64,000 nucleotides of DNA from Nitrospirota bacterium (GCA_030645475.1 JAUSMA010000069.1:124001-188000); one strand, 5' to 3'. Counted from the first letter of the stretch, positions 1-8,491 are shown. The notes: generated by a model not told the origin, from the letters alone. A program made the numbers and translations.

Positions 1-248
1 ATCGAGAAATTCTGGTCGGCTTCCGCAGAGGCCTGATCGCTCACATCCGGGAGCGCCTCTTGCCCGTTTGGATTGGCCAAGCCCTCGACCGCTTCCGCTA
101 AGATGATCCGTCGCTGTTGCTCGAGATCACGCCGAATGGCCGCATATTTATCCCCAGGAGCCGATGTCTTGGCTTTGCGTTTAGTAGCAACCGGTTTCGC
201 CGCTGAGGGAGTGGGCGAGATGCGCTTGGTGGAAGGGCTTGCTTTCAT
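1..248 (-). CDS. DksA/TraR-family zinc-finger regulator, 5' part only
   Basis: Only the first 82 codons lie in the window; the rest runs off the left edge. The product begins with a basic, Ser/Pro/Lys-rich tail of about 32 residues. A helical segment follows (KYAAIRRDLEQQRRIILAEA) and then the acidic stretch EALPDVSDQASAEADQNFS. This arrangement is typical of the coiled-coil region of DksA/TraR-like proteins, where acidic residues at the coiled-coil tip reach the RNA polymerase secondary channel. The C4 zinc finger would be in the missing part, so the assignment rests on the coiled coil alone. The gene follows recR on the same strand after about 90 bases. The start was chosen at the ATG ending at 248, preceded by an AGGCAGG-like ribosome site. 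The basic N-terminal extension is longer than in E. coli DksA, which fits the TraR/DksA-like paralogues common in this phylum. Confidence 0.75.
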   Translation of the reverse strand, partial: MKASPSTKRISPTPSAAKPVATKRKAKTSAPGDKYAAIRRDLEQQRRIILAEAVEGLANPNGQEALPDVSDQASAEADQNFS

Positions 249-341
249 ATCGCAGCCTGCCTAAGGAGTAAAAGGTCTAGAACGTCAGAAACTATAACAG
301 GGGCCTGGAGGGGGGTCAATGGGAGATACTGGGCGGGGTTG

Positions 342-944
342 CTAGAGATCCCGGCGGCCTTCGATCGATTTCAGCAATGTGACGTCGTCGGCATATTCGA
401 TATCCATCCCGACCGGGATGCCATAGGCGATACGTGAAACACGGGCCCCGAGAGGTTTGAGTTGGTTCGTCAGATAGATGGCGGTTGCCTCCCCCTCGAT
501 CGTCGGACTCGTCGCGAGAATGACCTCCTGAATGCCTCCACGCTTCACCCGATCGACCAGCTCCTCAGCCCTAATATCGGATGGTCCAACTCCATCCAAC
601 GGAGACAAGGCGCCGAGTAACACATGATACAAGCCGCGGTACGCACCTGCTCGCTCGATGGCATAGGTCGTACTCGGTTCTTCGACCACGAGGATTCTTG
701 TCTGGTCCCGTTTAGGGTCGAGACAAAACTCACAGAGTTCCCCCTCGGCGATGTTCCGGCATTGTCGGCAAAAGGAGAGGCCATCCTTGACGGCACGAAT
801 CGCCTCAGCCAAGCGGAGTGCCTCTTCACGCTCGGCCTTCAAGACGTGAAAGGCCAATCGCTGCGCCGTCTTTTGTCCGATGCCGGGGAGACGGACTAAT
901 TCGCGCACCAACCGTGCGAGTAATCCTTGCTGATCAACTGCCAT
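342..944 (-). CDS. recR: Recombination mediator RecR
   Basis: 200 residues, the usual RecR length. The N-terminal helix-hairpin-helix region reads LVRLPGIGQKTAQRLAFHVL. A C4 zinc finger follows (CRQC...CEFC, about residues 57-72), then a Toprim domain (ILVVEEPSTTYAIERAG, with ALSPLDGVGP). RecR acts with RecF and RecO to load RecA on gapped single-stranded DNA. The gene is third in the classic dnaX-ybaB-recR cluster, 14 bases after ybaB. There is no convincing Shine-Dalgarno sequence, so translation is probably coupled to ybaB. No missing key residue was noticed. Confidence 0.97.
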   Translation of the reverse strand: MAVDQQGLLARLVRELVRLPGIGQKTAQRLAFHVLKAEREEALRLAEAIRAVKDGLSFCRQCRNIAEGELCEFCLDPKRDQTRILVVEEPSTTYAIERAGAYRGLYHVLLGALSPLDGVGPSDIRAEELVDRVKRGGIQEVILATSPTIEGEATAIYLTNQLKPLGARVSRIAYGIPVGMDIEYADDVTLLKSIEGRRDL

Positions 945-958
945 ACGTTAATTGCCCG

Positions 959-1282
959 CTAGAACAGTCCGGGAACATTCATCCCGCCGGTCACGGCTTT
1001 CATTTCGTTCGCCATCATCTCGCGAGCTTTCTGAAGGGCGTCGTTCGACGCGGCCATGACCAGATCCTGCACCATCTCCACGTCCCCACTTTTCACGACT
1101 TCGGGATCGATGACGATGCCGAGCAGTTGCATGGCCCCATTGGCCGTGACGGTCACGCTGCCACCGCCCGCTGTTCCAGTTACGGTCTTCGCCGATGCTT
1201 GTTCCTGCACCTTGGCCATTTGTGCCTGCATCGCCTGCGCCTGCTTCAGGATATTGCCCATATTCGCTAACGGGTTCTTCAT
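959..1282 (-). CDS. ybaB: YbaB/EbfC nucleoid-associated protein
   Basis: 107 residues, typical of the family. The N-terminal helix is rich in Gln and Met (NILKQAQAMQAQMAKVQEQ). It is followed by the conserved beta region with GGGSVTVTANG and the DPEVV motif. YbaB/EbfC proteins are small dimeric DNA-binding proteins associated with the nucleoid. The start codon overlaps the dnaX stop by four bases (ATGA), so the two are translationally coupled, and recR follows directly. This dnaX-ybaB-recR order is one of the most conserved bacterial gene clusters. Confidence 0.96.
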   Translation of the reverse strand: MKNPLANMGNILKQAQAMQAQMAKVQEQASAKTVTGTAGGGSVTVTANGAMQLLGIVIDPEVVKSGDVEMVQDLVMAASNDALQKAREMMANEMKAVTGGMNVPGLF

Positions 1283-3120
1283 GTCTCGACCTCCTTCTGG
1301 CTCGCTACCGGCCTGACTTCTGCGAGTTCTGCGCCGAACATTTCCAGGGCCTGTTTGACGACCGGATGTGCCTTTGCTTGCTCGAACAGGACCTGTTTTT
1401 GCTCTTTTTCCTTCGTCGCCCTGAGCTGCGCCATCGTCTGTCCCGGAGGATCAGACTCGGTCAATTCAACGATCCGCACCCGAACCGTTTGGCCGCTCAG
1501 TCGTTCGCAGATCGATGTCAGTACCGCCATATTATCAGCGTTCTCGATCATCCCTCGGGCCCCTGTCGCTTGCTTGGCAAACCCGATCGTCACGACATGG
1601 CCGTCTATGCCCACAAATCTCCCTCGCTCCAGGAAGGCAGCAATTCTCGAAGACACATTCGCCACTTCCTCTTGGACCTGCTCCCAATTCAATGTCACCA
1701 CCGCTCGTCCATCCTCAGCCGAAGGCGCTATCGAAGGCGACGAAGTGTTTACCTCGACGGCAGGGACAGGAGGTCGGGCGGTTGGAGGATTCGTGGGAAG
1801 ACTTCGCGGAGGCGCCGGATTTGTGGTGACGGCAGGCCTCAGGGGCATGGGAGTGGTCGGTAGCGGCGGCGTCGACTGGGACGTTCGAGGTGGTGGAGAG
1901 GAGAGCGTTGGCTCTGCAGAACGAGTTGGCGCAGGAGGTGGGCCTGTGCGGGCCGGAGCCGGCTGAGTCGGGCGTGCCGTCTGGGCTGGCGGGACCACTT
2001 GCGCCGGTTTTTCTTCCGCTCGACGCAGCAGTCTGGTTGCACGCACCGCGGCTGTTTCCAGCACGAACCGAGGATGCGTGCTGAGCCTGAGCGAGTCCTC
2101 GGCTTGTGTGAAAATGGCGAATAGCTCTTGGAGCTGCTCCGGCGTGAAGGAGCGGGCATCGGTTGCCATCTGTGCAAGATCTTCCGCGGCCGCTTCGATT
2201 AAGCCCTGCTGTTCCTGCGGCGAGGGCACGACCGATACCACCAGCATATTCCGAAGATACTCGACGACCTCTGCACAATAGGCCCGCAGATCATGTCCTT
2301 GGTCCAACAGTTGAGCCAGGACGCGAAGCGCTCCGGCGCTTTCTTGTGCCGTAATCGCCTGAATCATAGCGCGAACAAGCTCTTGTGGAACGGCACCCAA
2401 CAAGGCTTCCAGATCCGCATGCACGATTGTCTTGCCGCCGAACGCTACAGCCTGGTCGAGCAGGCTCAACCCGTCGCGCATACTGCCTTCGCTGGCCCGG
2501 GCGAGCGCCATCAAGCTTCGCTCTTCGAGCACGATCTGGTCCTGATTGACCACATGTCGCAGCCGCTCGACGATTTCAGCCCGCGCAATGCGCCGGAAGT
2601 TGTAATGCTGGCAGCGAGAAAGAATTGTCGCCGGAATTTTGTGAATCTCGGTGGTGGCAAAGATGAACACGACGTGCGGTGGCGGCTCTTCCAGCGTCTT
2701 CAAGAGGGCGTTGAAGGCCGAGTTCGACAACATGTGTACTTCGTCGATGATGTAGACTCGGTATTTCCCGCGAAATGCGGCGAACTTGACGTTCTCACGG
2801 ATCTCGCGCACATCGTCCACGCTTGTATTGGACGCTCCGTCGATCTCCATGACGTCGACGGAGGTGCCTTGCGCAATCTCGAGACAGTTAGAGCAGGTAC
2901 CGCAAGGCGTGCCGGTCTGCCCCCGTTCGCAATTGAGCGCTTTGGCCAGAATTCTTGCGACGGTGGTTTTCCCTACGCCGCGGGTACCTGAGAAAAGATA
3001 TGCTTGGGCAATACGTTTCGTGGCGATGGAATTGACCAGCGTCTGCACGACATGTGGCTGCCCGATCACGTCATCGAACGTGCCCGGCCGGTACTTTCTG
3101 GCTGAAACTTGGTAATCCAT
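1279..3120 (-). CDS. dnaX: DNA polymerase III subunits gamma/tau
   Basis: 613 residues. The AAA+ clamp-loader core holds a Walker A motif (GTRGVGKTTVARILAKALNC, about residues 45-64), a zinc module with four cysteines (C-x8-C-x2-C-x2-C around residues 64-79), the Walker B region IIDEVHML and the sensor/arginine region SRCQHYNFRR. A lid domain follows, then a long Pro/Thr-rich linker (about residues 370-465) and a C-terminal tau domain. The protein links the clamp loader to the polymerase core and the replicative helicase. No programmed-frameshift heptamer was seen near the linker, so a shorter gamma form is not predicted. Upstream on the same strand lies the 4.5S RNA gene. Confidence 0.96.
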   Translation of the reverse strand: MDYQVSARKYRPGTFDDVIGQPHVVQTLVNSIATKRIAQAYLFSGTRGVGKTTVARILAKALNCERGQTGTPCGTCSNCLEIAQGTSVDVMEIDGASNTSVDDVREIRENVKFAAFRGKYRVYIIDEVHMLSNSAFNALLKTLEEPPPHVVFIFATTEIHKIPATILSRCQHYNFRRIARAEIVERLRHVVNQDQIVLEERSLMALARASEGSMRDGLSLLDQAVAFGGKTIVHADLEALLGAVPQELVRAMIQAITAQESAGALRVLAQLLDQGHDLRAYCAEVVEYLRNMLVVSVVPSPQEQQGLIEAAAEDLAQMATDARSFTPEQLQELFAIFTQAEDSLRLSTHPRFVLETAAVRATRLLRRAEEKPAQVVPPAQTARPTQPAPARTGPPPAPTRSAEPTLSSPPPRTSQSTPPLPTTPMPLRPAVTTNPAPPRSLPTNPPTARPPVPAVEVNTSSPSIAPSAEDGRAVVTLNWEQVQEEVANVSSRIAAFLERGRFVGIDGHVVTIGFAKQATGARGMIENADNMAVLTSICERLSGQTVRVRIVELTESDPPGQTMAQLRATKEKEQKQVLFEQAKAHPVVKQALEMFGAELAEVRPVASQKEVET

Positions 3121-3208
3121 GTTGCGTCGATCGTTACGCGTGAAGCCTGTCTCATCCGAAATTCAGACGCTTCACGAATGACGTGTCACGAGATACGCCA
3201 TCAGAAGA

Positions 3209-3313
3209 GCGGGGCCAGGTGATCCTGCGGCACACAGAACTAACCGCTTACCGTTGCTTCCTTCCGGACCTGGCGGGGTTCACAGGGTTCCGTTGCACAG
3301 GGCCCAGCCCCTT
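3209..3313 (-). ncRNA. ffs: 4.5S signal recognition particle RNA (small type)
   Basis: On the minus strand the segment begins GGGGCTGGGCC and ends in a complementary CCTGGCCCC, forming the closing stem of a long hairpin of about 100 nt. Near the tip is the invariant SRP domain IV sequence GGTCCGGAAGGAAGCA, which contains the symmetric and asymmetric loops that bind Ffh. The RNA forms the signal recognition particle with Ffh for co-translational membrane targeting. It lies about 90 bases upstream of dnaX on the same strand, a common position. Ends are estimated from stem pairing. Confidence 0.95.
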
Positions 3314-3319
3314 TGCACT

Positions 3320-3404
3320 AACGATGAACGCTGAAGTATGAACGAGGAATCAGAAGAAACACTTGTTCTTTTATTCCGCGTTCATCGCTCATCGTTCTGC
3401 GTTG
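3320..3404. repeat. Intergenic palindromic repeat, ATGAACG type
   Basis: An imperfect inverted repeat. The left arm (3320-3350) contains AACGATGA and ATGAACGAGGAAT, and the right arm (3373-3396) is the complement, with AACGATGAGCG and ATGAACGCGGAAT. The centre also has a weaker inner dyad around GAAGAAAC and CTTGTTCTT. It separates tRNA-Ser from the 4.5S RNA. A relative of the same word family occurs at 49013-49093. Confidence 0.75.
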
Positions 3405-3412
3405 CTTAATTT

Positions 3413-3502
3413 TGGCGGAGAGGGTGGGATTTGAACCCACGGTCCCATTGCTGGGACGCATGCTTTCCAAGCATGTCGATTCGACCACTCTCGCACCTCT
3501 CC
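3413..3502 (-). tRNA. tRNA-Ser (anticodon GGA)
   Basis: On the minus strand the acceptor arm GGAGAGG pairs with CCTCTCC, followed by discriminator G and an encoded CCA. The anticodon stem CATGC/GCATG closes the loop TTGGAAA, giving anticodon GGA (reads UCC/UCU). A long variable arm (CGTCCCAGCAATGGGACC) is diagnostic of a class II tRNA, and the T arm is GTGGG-TTCAAAT-CCCAC. Confidence 0.97.
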
Positions 3503-3525
3503 GCATCGATGTTCGCGAGGGGCGC

Positions 3526-3554
3526 ATCTTAACACGCGGTCTAGTGACCGGCAA
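3526..3554 (-). promoter_or_regulatory. Predicted sigma-70 promoter of tRNA-Ser
   Basis: On the minus strand, TTGCCG (-35) and TAAGAT (-10) are separated by 17 bases. They are followed directly by a GC-rich discriminator, GCGCCCC, of the kind associated with stringent control of stable RNA genes. The tRNA begins about 24 bases after the -10 element. Confidence 0.55.
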
Positions 3555-3582
3555 GGTAAGAACAGGGCCCATCTGCATGGCA

Positions 3583-3611
3583 TTGACCCTCCCGAATCCC
3601 CTTTCTATACT
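3583..3611 (+). promoter_or_regulatory. Predicted sigma-70 promoter of the AsmA-like gene
   Basis: TTGACC and TATACT are separated by 17 bases. Transcription would start near 3618, followed by the ribosome site AAGGGGGAGGG before the ATG at 3640. Confidence 0.7.
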
Positions 3612-3639
3612 GAAAAGAATTTAAGGGGGAGGGCTGGCT

Positions 3640-5289
3640 ATGAAAATTCTTATCGGTTTGGGCGTCCTGGTCATCGTCGTAGCGGCCGCCATCTTCTCCC
3701 TGCCCTTTCTCGTCGACCTCAACAAATACCAAGATCAGTATAAGCCGCTGCTCGAAGAGGCGCTCAACCGCAAGGTTCAGTTGCAAGACATCCGCCTGAC
3801 GATCTGGCCAAGGATCGGTGCACGCGTGGCCGGGTTTGCCGTATTGGACGACCCGGCGTTCGGCGCAACTCCATTTACATCACTCACGTCGCTTGAGATC
3901 GGGGTCAAGCTCAGGGCTTTGCTCAGCGGCAAGGTCGAGGTCGAAGAGATCACGCTTCGCGATCCAGTTATTACGGTTATCAAGAACAAGAACGGCGTCC
4001 TGAACGTCTCGACCATCGGAAGAACTGGCGTCCAGACTCCTGAAGCTCCGTCCCGGGCGCCGATTCCATCGACTGACGGTCCGCTCAAGATCCTGGCCCT
4101 CCTGGCCGTCGATCGCGTCTCCATTGCTGGTGGAAAACTCACCTATCGAGATCTGTCGGCTGCCAAACCAACCGAGTATGTTTTGCAGGACCTGGAGCTC
4201 CTCCTTCAGTCCGTTCGTCTCGGCCAAACCCCGAGCATCCATGTTGCCACGCTCGTTCAGCCGTTCAACATGCCTGTGACCGTCGACGGTACCTTTGGCC
4301 CGTTGAAGGAAACCACGGACATCGATGCGATCAACCTCCGGCTCGGGCTGGGAAAGACTGAGTTCACCATCACGGGAAAGACTGTCGGCCAGAATGCGAC
4401 CGTGAACATGAATTCGCCGGTGATCAATACCGCGAACCTCCCGATGGCGCTCCCGCTCAAGAAGCCGGTCGACATCACTGATGTGAAAATTGCAGCCGAA
4501 GTGAAGGGGCAAGAAGCCAAACTGAATAACCTCTCCTTCCAAATGTTTGATGGACAGGTCAAAGGACAGGGCGCCGTGATCGCAGGATCCGATGCTCCGC
4601 CGTTCAAGAGCACCGTGACGATCCAAGGACTCCAGCTCGGGCCAGCCCTTGAGGCCGTTGCGACGACGCAAATGTCGATCAGCGGAACGGCAGGAGCCGA
4701 CCTTGCGCTCCAAGGCCGCGGCTTTTCCATGCCGGACCTCACCACGTTCCTGGAAGGGACCAGCCACGTTGCCGTCAAAGATGGGAAGATCGAGGGCGTG
4801 AACCTTCTCCAGGAAGCGGTCTCGATACTCAATGTCGCCGGCATCTCGCTCGACAATGCCAAGGCCACAGCATTCTCGACGATCGAAACGGACCTCGCCA
4901 TCAAGCAAGGCATGATCAATGTGCAGCGCCTCTTGATGGACAGTCATGACTTTCAAGCTACGGGGGGAGGCACCATCGGGTTCGATCAGACGCTCAACTT
5001 GACCATGAACCTCAATCTCTCGCAGGATTTGAGTCAGAAGATTGCCAGCGCGTCTCCTGTCGCCAAATTCGCGATGAAAGAAGGCCGCTTGAGTCTTCCG
5101 CTAATTATCACCGGGACCGTCCAGGCCCCGTCGTATGGACTCGACTCCAAAGCGCTGACGGGGAAGGCCCAAGAACAGGTGAAGGAGAAAGTGCGTGAGG
5201 TGATCGGCGATCTCCTTAAAGGCTCGGCGAAGCCAGAAGAACTCAAGCAAAAAGGCCAGGATCTGTTGAAAGGACTCTTGGGTCGATAG
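3640..5289 (+). CDS. AsmA-family envelope protein
   Basis: 549 residues. An N-terminal uncleaved signal anchor (about residues 2-25, LIGLGVLVIVVAAAIFSLPF) is followed by the typical AsmA start DLNKYQDQYKPLLEEALNRKV. A long beta-rich periplasmic region comes next, and a C-terminal part carries the family-type segment with GTASL/ADLALQGRG-like turns. AsmA-like proteins are inner-membrane-anchored and span the periplasm; recent work on the family points to phospholipid transport to the outer membrane. It has its own promoter and a strong ribosome site. Length and architecture match shorter AsmA members; the exact substrate cannot be read from sequence. Confidence 0.88.
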   Translation: MKILIGLGVLVIVVAAAIFSLPFLVDLNKYQDQYKPLLEEALNRKVQLQDIRLTIWPRIGARVAGFAVLDDPAFGATPFTSLTSLEIGVKLRALLSGKVEVEEITLRDPVITVIKNKNGVLNVSTIGRTGVQTPEAPSRAPIPSTDGPLKILALLAVDRVSIAGGKLTYRDLSAAKPTEYVLQDLELLLQSVRLGQTPSIHVATLVQPFNMPVTVDGTFGPLKETTDIDAINLRLGLGKTEFTITGKTVGQNATVNMNSPVINTANLPMALPLKKPVDITDVKIAAEVKGQEAKLNNLSFQMFDGQVKGQGAVIAGSDAPPFKSTVTIQGLQLGPALEAVATTQMSISGTAGADLALQGRGFSMPDLTTFLEGTSHVAVKDGKIEGVNLLQEAVSILNVAGISLDNAKATAFSTIETDLAIKQGMINVQRLLMDSHDFQATGGGTIGFDQTLNLTMNLNLSQDLSQKIASASPVAKFAMKEGRLSLPLIITGTVQAPSYGLDSKALTGKAQEQVKEKVREVIGDLLKGSAKPEELKQKGQDLLKGLLGR

Positions 5290-5612
5290 GGAACTTGTGA
5301 ACAGAGGTTGCCGTATGAGTCCCTGCTCGCAGGCATCAAGCCTTACGCGCCCACATTCTCTTGAAGGGCGAACTTGCGCGGAGTCTCTCCCCCCGTCTCT
5401 GTAGCGGAATAGCCGTCTTCTGAACAAATCAGCCACAGAGATGAAGTGCCAGGCCTTCAGATGCTCTGTCCATCAATCATGCTTTCACAAAGATATCTGG
5501 TGAAATGACCCGGCCTCTCTCAACGGCATCAGCTTTGCTTAGTTCCGCGATCAATGTTCGGGATGCGATGCGCCACACATATTAGCGTCGGTATATACCA
5601 TAGTGTTTCTGC

Positions 5613-5642
5613 TTGCCACCTTGCCGTGAACTGGGCTATAGA
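5613..5642 (+). promoter_or_regulatory. Candidate sigma-70 promoter of the DUF481 gene
   Basis: TTGCCA and TATAGA are separated by 18 bases, about 105 bases upstream of the ATG at 5747. Apart from this, the 457-base gap 5290-5746 shows no open frame with coding character, no clear terminator with a T run, and no RNA gene that I can recognise. Confidence 0.35.
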
Positions 5643-5746
5643 ACTTTCCCGTGTAATGGGGCTGAATAACCCTACGACGTCCAACGTATCCCCGTGAGCC
5701 CGATTCATACAGTGTTGCCATGTCATCAACCGGTGAGGAGGATTCG

Positions 5747-6850
5747 ATGAAGAAGGGTTTCTGGCTACTTTTGTTAATAACATGTCTGATGACAACAGGG
5801 CCGGTTGTGGCCGCTGATGTTCCAGCAGTGACAGAGGCTCCAACCCCCGCGCCACGCGATGTGGTGACGTTGAAGGATGGCGGAGTGCTCTATGGGGAAG
5901 TGATCGAAATGTCCGGCGGGGTGTTGGTGCTGAAGACCGACGCGGCTGCAGGCAATATCGTCAAGATCAATTGGGCCAATGTGTCGAAGTTGGCTATCAA
6001 TCACCCTATCCCTTTTCACCTCAAGGAAGGGACAGTGTTGATCGGCACGGCCACTGAGGGCCCCAACGGGACCATCCATGTGAAGGCGGAACCGATGAAG
6101 GGGACGATGGAAATTCCCATCGATTCGATCACGGCCATGAACCCACTCATCCAACCCCCGGTCATCTATTCGGGCAGCCTGACCGGCGGCTATTCGCAAA
6201 CAACCGGAAATAGCCATCTGAGAAATGCCAGCCTCCTCGGAGACTTCGTGGCCCGGAGCGAGCAACTCCGCCTTTCGATCAACGGTCGCTACGTCTACGG
6301 GGATAACGCGAACACCCTCATCGCTCGAAACGCACGAGGGACGATCAAGCTCGACTTCTTCATTACGAAGCGGTTTTTCTGGTTTGCCTCCGCCTATTTT
6401 GAAAGTGATACGTTCCAGGATCTGAAAATGCGAACCGCCCTCGCGAGCGGCCCCGGTTACCAAATTGTCGACCGGGGAGATTTCACCGGCGTCCTGAAGG
6501 ATATGACGCTTTATGCGGAAGCCGGTCTCTCATACTTCAATGAAGATTTCCGGGTGAGCAACGACGCCTCCTCGACTCGTGGCCGCGGGTCCATCAAATT
6601 AAACTGGCCGCTGCTTGACGAGCGCGTTACGCTGTACCATTTCAGTGAATTCTACCCCTCGTTGCAAAACACCAAGAATTACTACCTCACGATGGATAAT
6701 GGTGTGAGGTTCAAGCTCTTCGAGGGTTTCGTGAGCGGCTTCCAAGTGACGACGCGCTATAACAGCAGTCCGGCAAGGGGCACCGGGGATACGGACAACA
6801 TGTACCTCATGACCCTCGGATACAGCTTCGATACGACCAGGAAACGGTAG
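5747..6850 (+). CDS. DUF481 outer-membrane beta-barrel protein
   Basis: 367 residues. A signal peptide ends at VVAADVPA (about residue 25). A small domain of about 60 residues resembling an SH3/LSm-like fold (VVTLKDGGVLYGEVIEMSGG) is followed by a DUF481 (YdiY-like) barrel of about 220 residues. The barrel has alternating hydrophobic strands and the start motif SGSLTGGYSQTTGNS, and ends GYSFDTTRKR. The function of DUF481 proteins is not established. The start was placed at 5747 rather than at the upstream in-frame ATG because a strong GGTGAGGAGG ribosome site sits just before it and the signal peptide then begins MKKGFWLLLL. Confidence 0.88.
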   Translation: MKKGFWLLLLITCLMTTGPVVAADVPAVTEAPTPAPRDVVTLKDGGVLYGEVIEMSGGVLVLKTDAAAGNIVKINWANVSKLAINHPIPFHLKEGTVLIGTATEGPNGTIHVKAEPMKGTMEIPIDSITAMNPLIQPPVIYSGSLTGGYSQTTGNSHLRNASLLGDFVARSEQLRLSINGRYVYGDNANTLIARNARGTIKLDFFITKRFFWFASAYFESDTFQDLKMRTALASGPGYQIVDRGDFTGVLKDMTLYAEAGLSYFNEDFRVSNDASSTRGRGSIKLNWPLLDERVTLYHFSEFYPSLQNTKNYYLTMDNGVRFKLFEGFVSGFQVTTRYNSSPARGTGDTDNMYLMTLGYSFDTTRKR

Positions 6851-6899
6851 TCTCGACAGCAGCAAATGCAGTACACCTTATATCCTCTAAGGAGGAACT

Positions 6900-7328
6900 A
6901 TGCTGAAAGAATTTAAAGAGTTTGCCATGAAGGGCAACGTGGTCGACATGGCCATCGGTGTAATCATCGGCGGCGCATTCGGGAAAATCGTGTCATCACT
7001 CGTCAGCGATGTGATGATGCCACCTATCGGCAAGCTACTAGGAGGCGTTGACTTCACGGGCCTGTTCCTCAATCTCTCGGGTGCTCCTCAGCCATCACTC
7101 GTAGCCGCGAAAGCCGCCGGAGTTCCGACCTTGAACTACGGGGTATTTCTGCAAAGCGTGTTCGACTTCATCATCGTCGCGTTCGTCATCTTCTTGCTGG
7201 TGAAGCAGATGAACCGGATGAAGAAGCCTGAGCCAGTCGCGGTTCCGGCGACGAAAGACTGTCCTCAGTGTTTGTCGACGATTCCCATCAAGGCAACAAA
7301 GTGTGCGCACTGTACGTCCAACGTGTAA
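6900..7328 (+). CDS. mscL: Large-conductance mechanosensitive channel with zinc-ribbon tail
   Basis: 142 residues. The N-terminal helix and TM1 are classic MscL ([20 protein letters not shown], then [16 protein letters not shown]). A periplasmic loop and TM2 ([19 protein letters not shown]) follow. The channel opens under hypo-osmotic membrane tension and releases solutes. After TM2 the usual charged bundle is replaced by a short linker and a C-x2-C...C-x2-C module (CPQC...CAHC, residues about 121-139) that looks like a zinc ribbon; this is seen in a subset of MscL proteins. The ribosome site is AAGGAGG. The downstream OmpA-type gene begins 47 bases later and may share the transcript. Confidence 0.95.
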   Translation: MLKEFKEFAMKGNVVDMAIGVIIGGAFGKIVSSLVSDVMMPPIGKLLGGVDFTGLFLNLSGAPQPSLVAAKAAGVPTLNYGVFLQSVFDFIIVAFVIFLLVKQMNRMKKPEPVAVPATKDCPQCLSTIPIKATKCAHCTSNV

Positions 7329-7375
7329 GAGCGAGATTCCTTCGTCAACTGAGTCAATCACAGGAGAAATTCACG

Positions 7376-8491
7376 ATGAGATTATTCAAAGCAACAATCC
7401 TCGCAACCGGCCTTCTGGCCGGCGCCAGTTATGCATCGGCCCTTGATTTAGGGGCAATCTGCTGCGACGGCGGCTATGAATATCGCAACCGGAACCGGTT
7501 CGAGGCTGCAAAAGCAACAGACGATATGGCCTCCCGTCTTGCCGCGCTGGAAAAAGAGCGTCAGCGGTTGGCCGACGAGCTCGCGGCGGCACAGAAGCAA
7601 AATGGCATGCTGAGCAGCCGCGTCAGCGATTTGGAACGACAGCTTGCCGATCGTGACCGTGAGCTCGCCTCGCTCCGTTCCGGAGCCGGCGACTCCGCCA
7701 AGCTGGCCAGTCAACTCTCAGCGGCAACTAATGACAAGGACAAACTGGCCGCAGATCTAGCATCATCCAAACAACGGAATGCCGACCTCGAGTCACAGCT
7801 CGCCTCAATGGGTGGCGCTGCCGGGGACAAAGATAAAGTGGCCGCCGATCTGGCCGCAGCCAAACAACGGATTGCCGCGCTCGAAGGCCAACTTGCAGCC
7901 ATGGGGGGGGCCGCCGGGGACAAGGACAAACTGGTCGCCGACCTGGCAGCATGCAAGCAGCGTGTGGCTGAACTGGAACGCCAGCTGGCTGATCGGGACA
8001 AAGAACTCGCCGGATTGCGCGGGGATCTCTCTTCCGAGATGGCCAAGCTCAAGGAAGCGCAACGGGGCCTTATCAAAGCACTCCGCCCTCAGATCGACAA
8101 GGGCACCATCATGGTGGACTTGAACAACGAACGCCTTCTGATCAACCTGGCCTCCGGCTATCTCTTTGGATCAGGTGAAGATCAACTCAAGCCTGCCGGA
8201 GCCGACGCGCTTAAGCAGGTGGGTGCGATCTTGAAAGACTTCCCGGAATATAAAGTCGCGGTGGAGGGTCATACCGATAACCGTCCGATTCGCAGTTCCT
8301 TGAAGCAAAAGTTCCCCACGAACAAGGAACTCTCTGAAGCCCGTGCGGCCAATGCGGCGAAAGCTCTCGGGGAAGGCGGCCTTGCTTCTTCGACCACGGC
8401 CGGCTATGCAGACAGCAAGCCGGTCGCGCCGAACACGACCGATGCCGGCCGTGGGAAGAATCGTCGCGTCGAAGTGCGCGTCACGAAGTAG
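7376..8491 (+). CDS. OmpA-family protein with coiled-coil repeats
   Basis: 371 residues. A signal peptide (MRLFKATILATGLLAGASYA) is followed by about 190 residues of Lys/Ala/Leu/Gln-rich coiled coil. This includes three 31-residue tandem units beginning DKDK and ending MGGAAG, encoded at 7733-8011. The C-terminal OmpA/MotB peptidoglycan-binding domain (about residues 245-371) has GHTDNRPI, LSEARAANAAKAL and GRGKNRRVEV. It probably tethers the outer envelope to peptidoglycan over a long spacer. The start at 7376 has the ribosome site AGGAGAA and gives the signal peptide; an earlier in-frame start would overlap mscL. A strong two-way terminator follows. Confidence 0.92.
   Translation: MRLFKATILATGLLAGASYASALDLGAICCDGGYEYRNRNRFEAAKATDDMASRLAALEKERQRLADELAAAQKQNGMLSSRVSDLERQLADRDRELASLRSGAGDSAKLASQLSAATNDKDKLAADLASSKQRNADLESQLASMGGAAGDKDKVAADLAAAKQRIAALEGQLAAMGGAAGDKDKLVADLAACKQRVAELERQLADRDKELAGLRGDLSSEMAKLKEAQRGLIKALRPQIDKGTIMVDLNNERLLINLASGYLFGSGEDQLKPAGADALKQVGAILKDFPEYKVAVEGHTDNRPIRSSLKQKFPTNKELSEARAANAAKALGEGGLASSTTAGYADSKPVAPNTTDAGRGKNRRVEVRVTK
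7733..8011 (+). repeat. Three 93-bp tandem repeats within the OmpA-family gene
   Basis: Units at 7733-7825, 7826-7918 and 7919-8011 each start with GACAA(G/A)GA(C/T)AAA and encode 31 residues. Units one and two share the ending GGxGGxGCxGCCGGGG; the third diverges at its end. The unit length is compatible with insertion or loss of coiled-coil length between strains. Confidence 0.85.

Noticed and set aside
1390-1420. Possible dnaX programmed frameshift at A-rich codons
   Set aside because: The A-runs are interrupted (GAAAAAGAGCAAAAAC), are not the A-AAA-AAG heptamer, and lie at the far C-terminal end, not where gamma would end.
1355-1966. Long plus-strand frame opposite the dnaX linker
   Set aside because: It is antisense to the Pro/Thr-rich linker, whose GC-rich codons keep the opposite strand open. 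The product is Gly/Val-rich low complexity.
3880-4956. 358-aa minus-strand frame opposite the AsmA-like gene
   Set aside because: The plus-strand product has a membrane anchor, promoter and ribosome site. The minus frame has none and shows the composition of a shadow frame.
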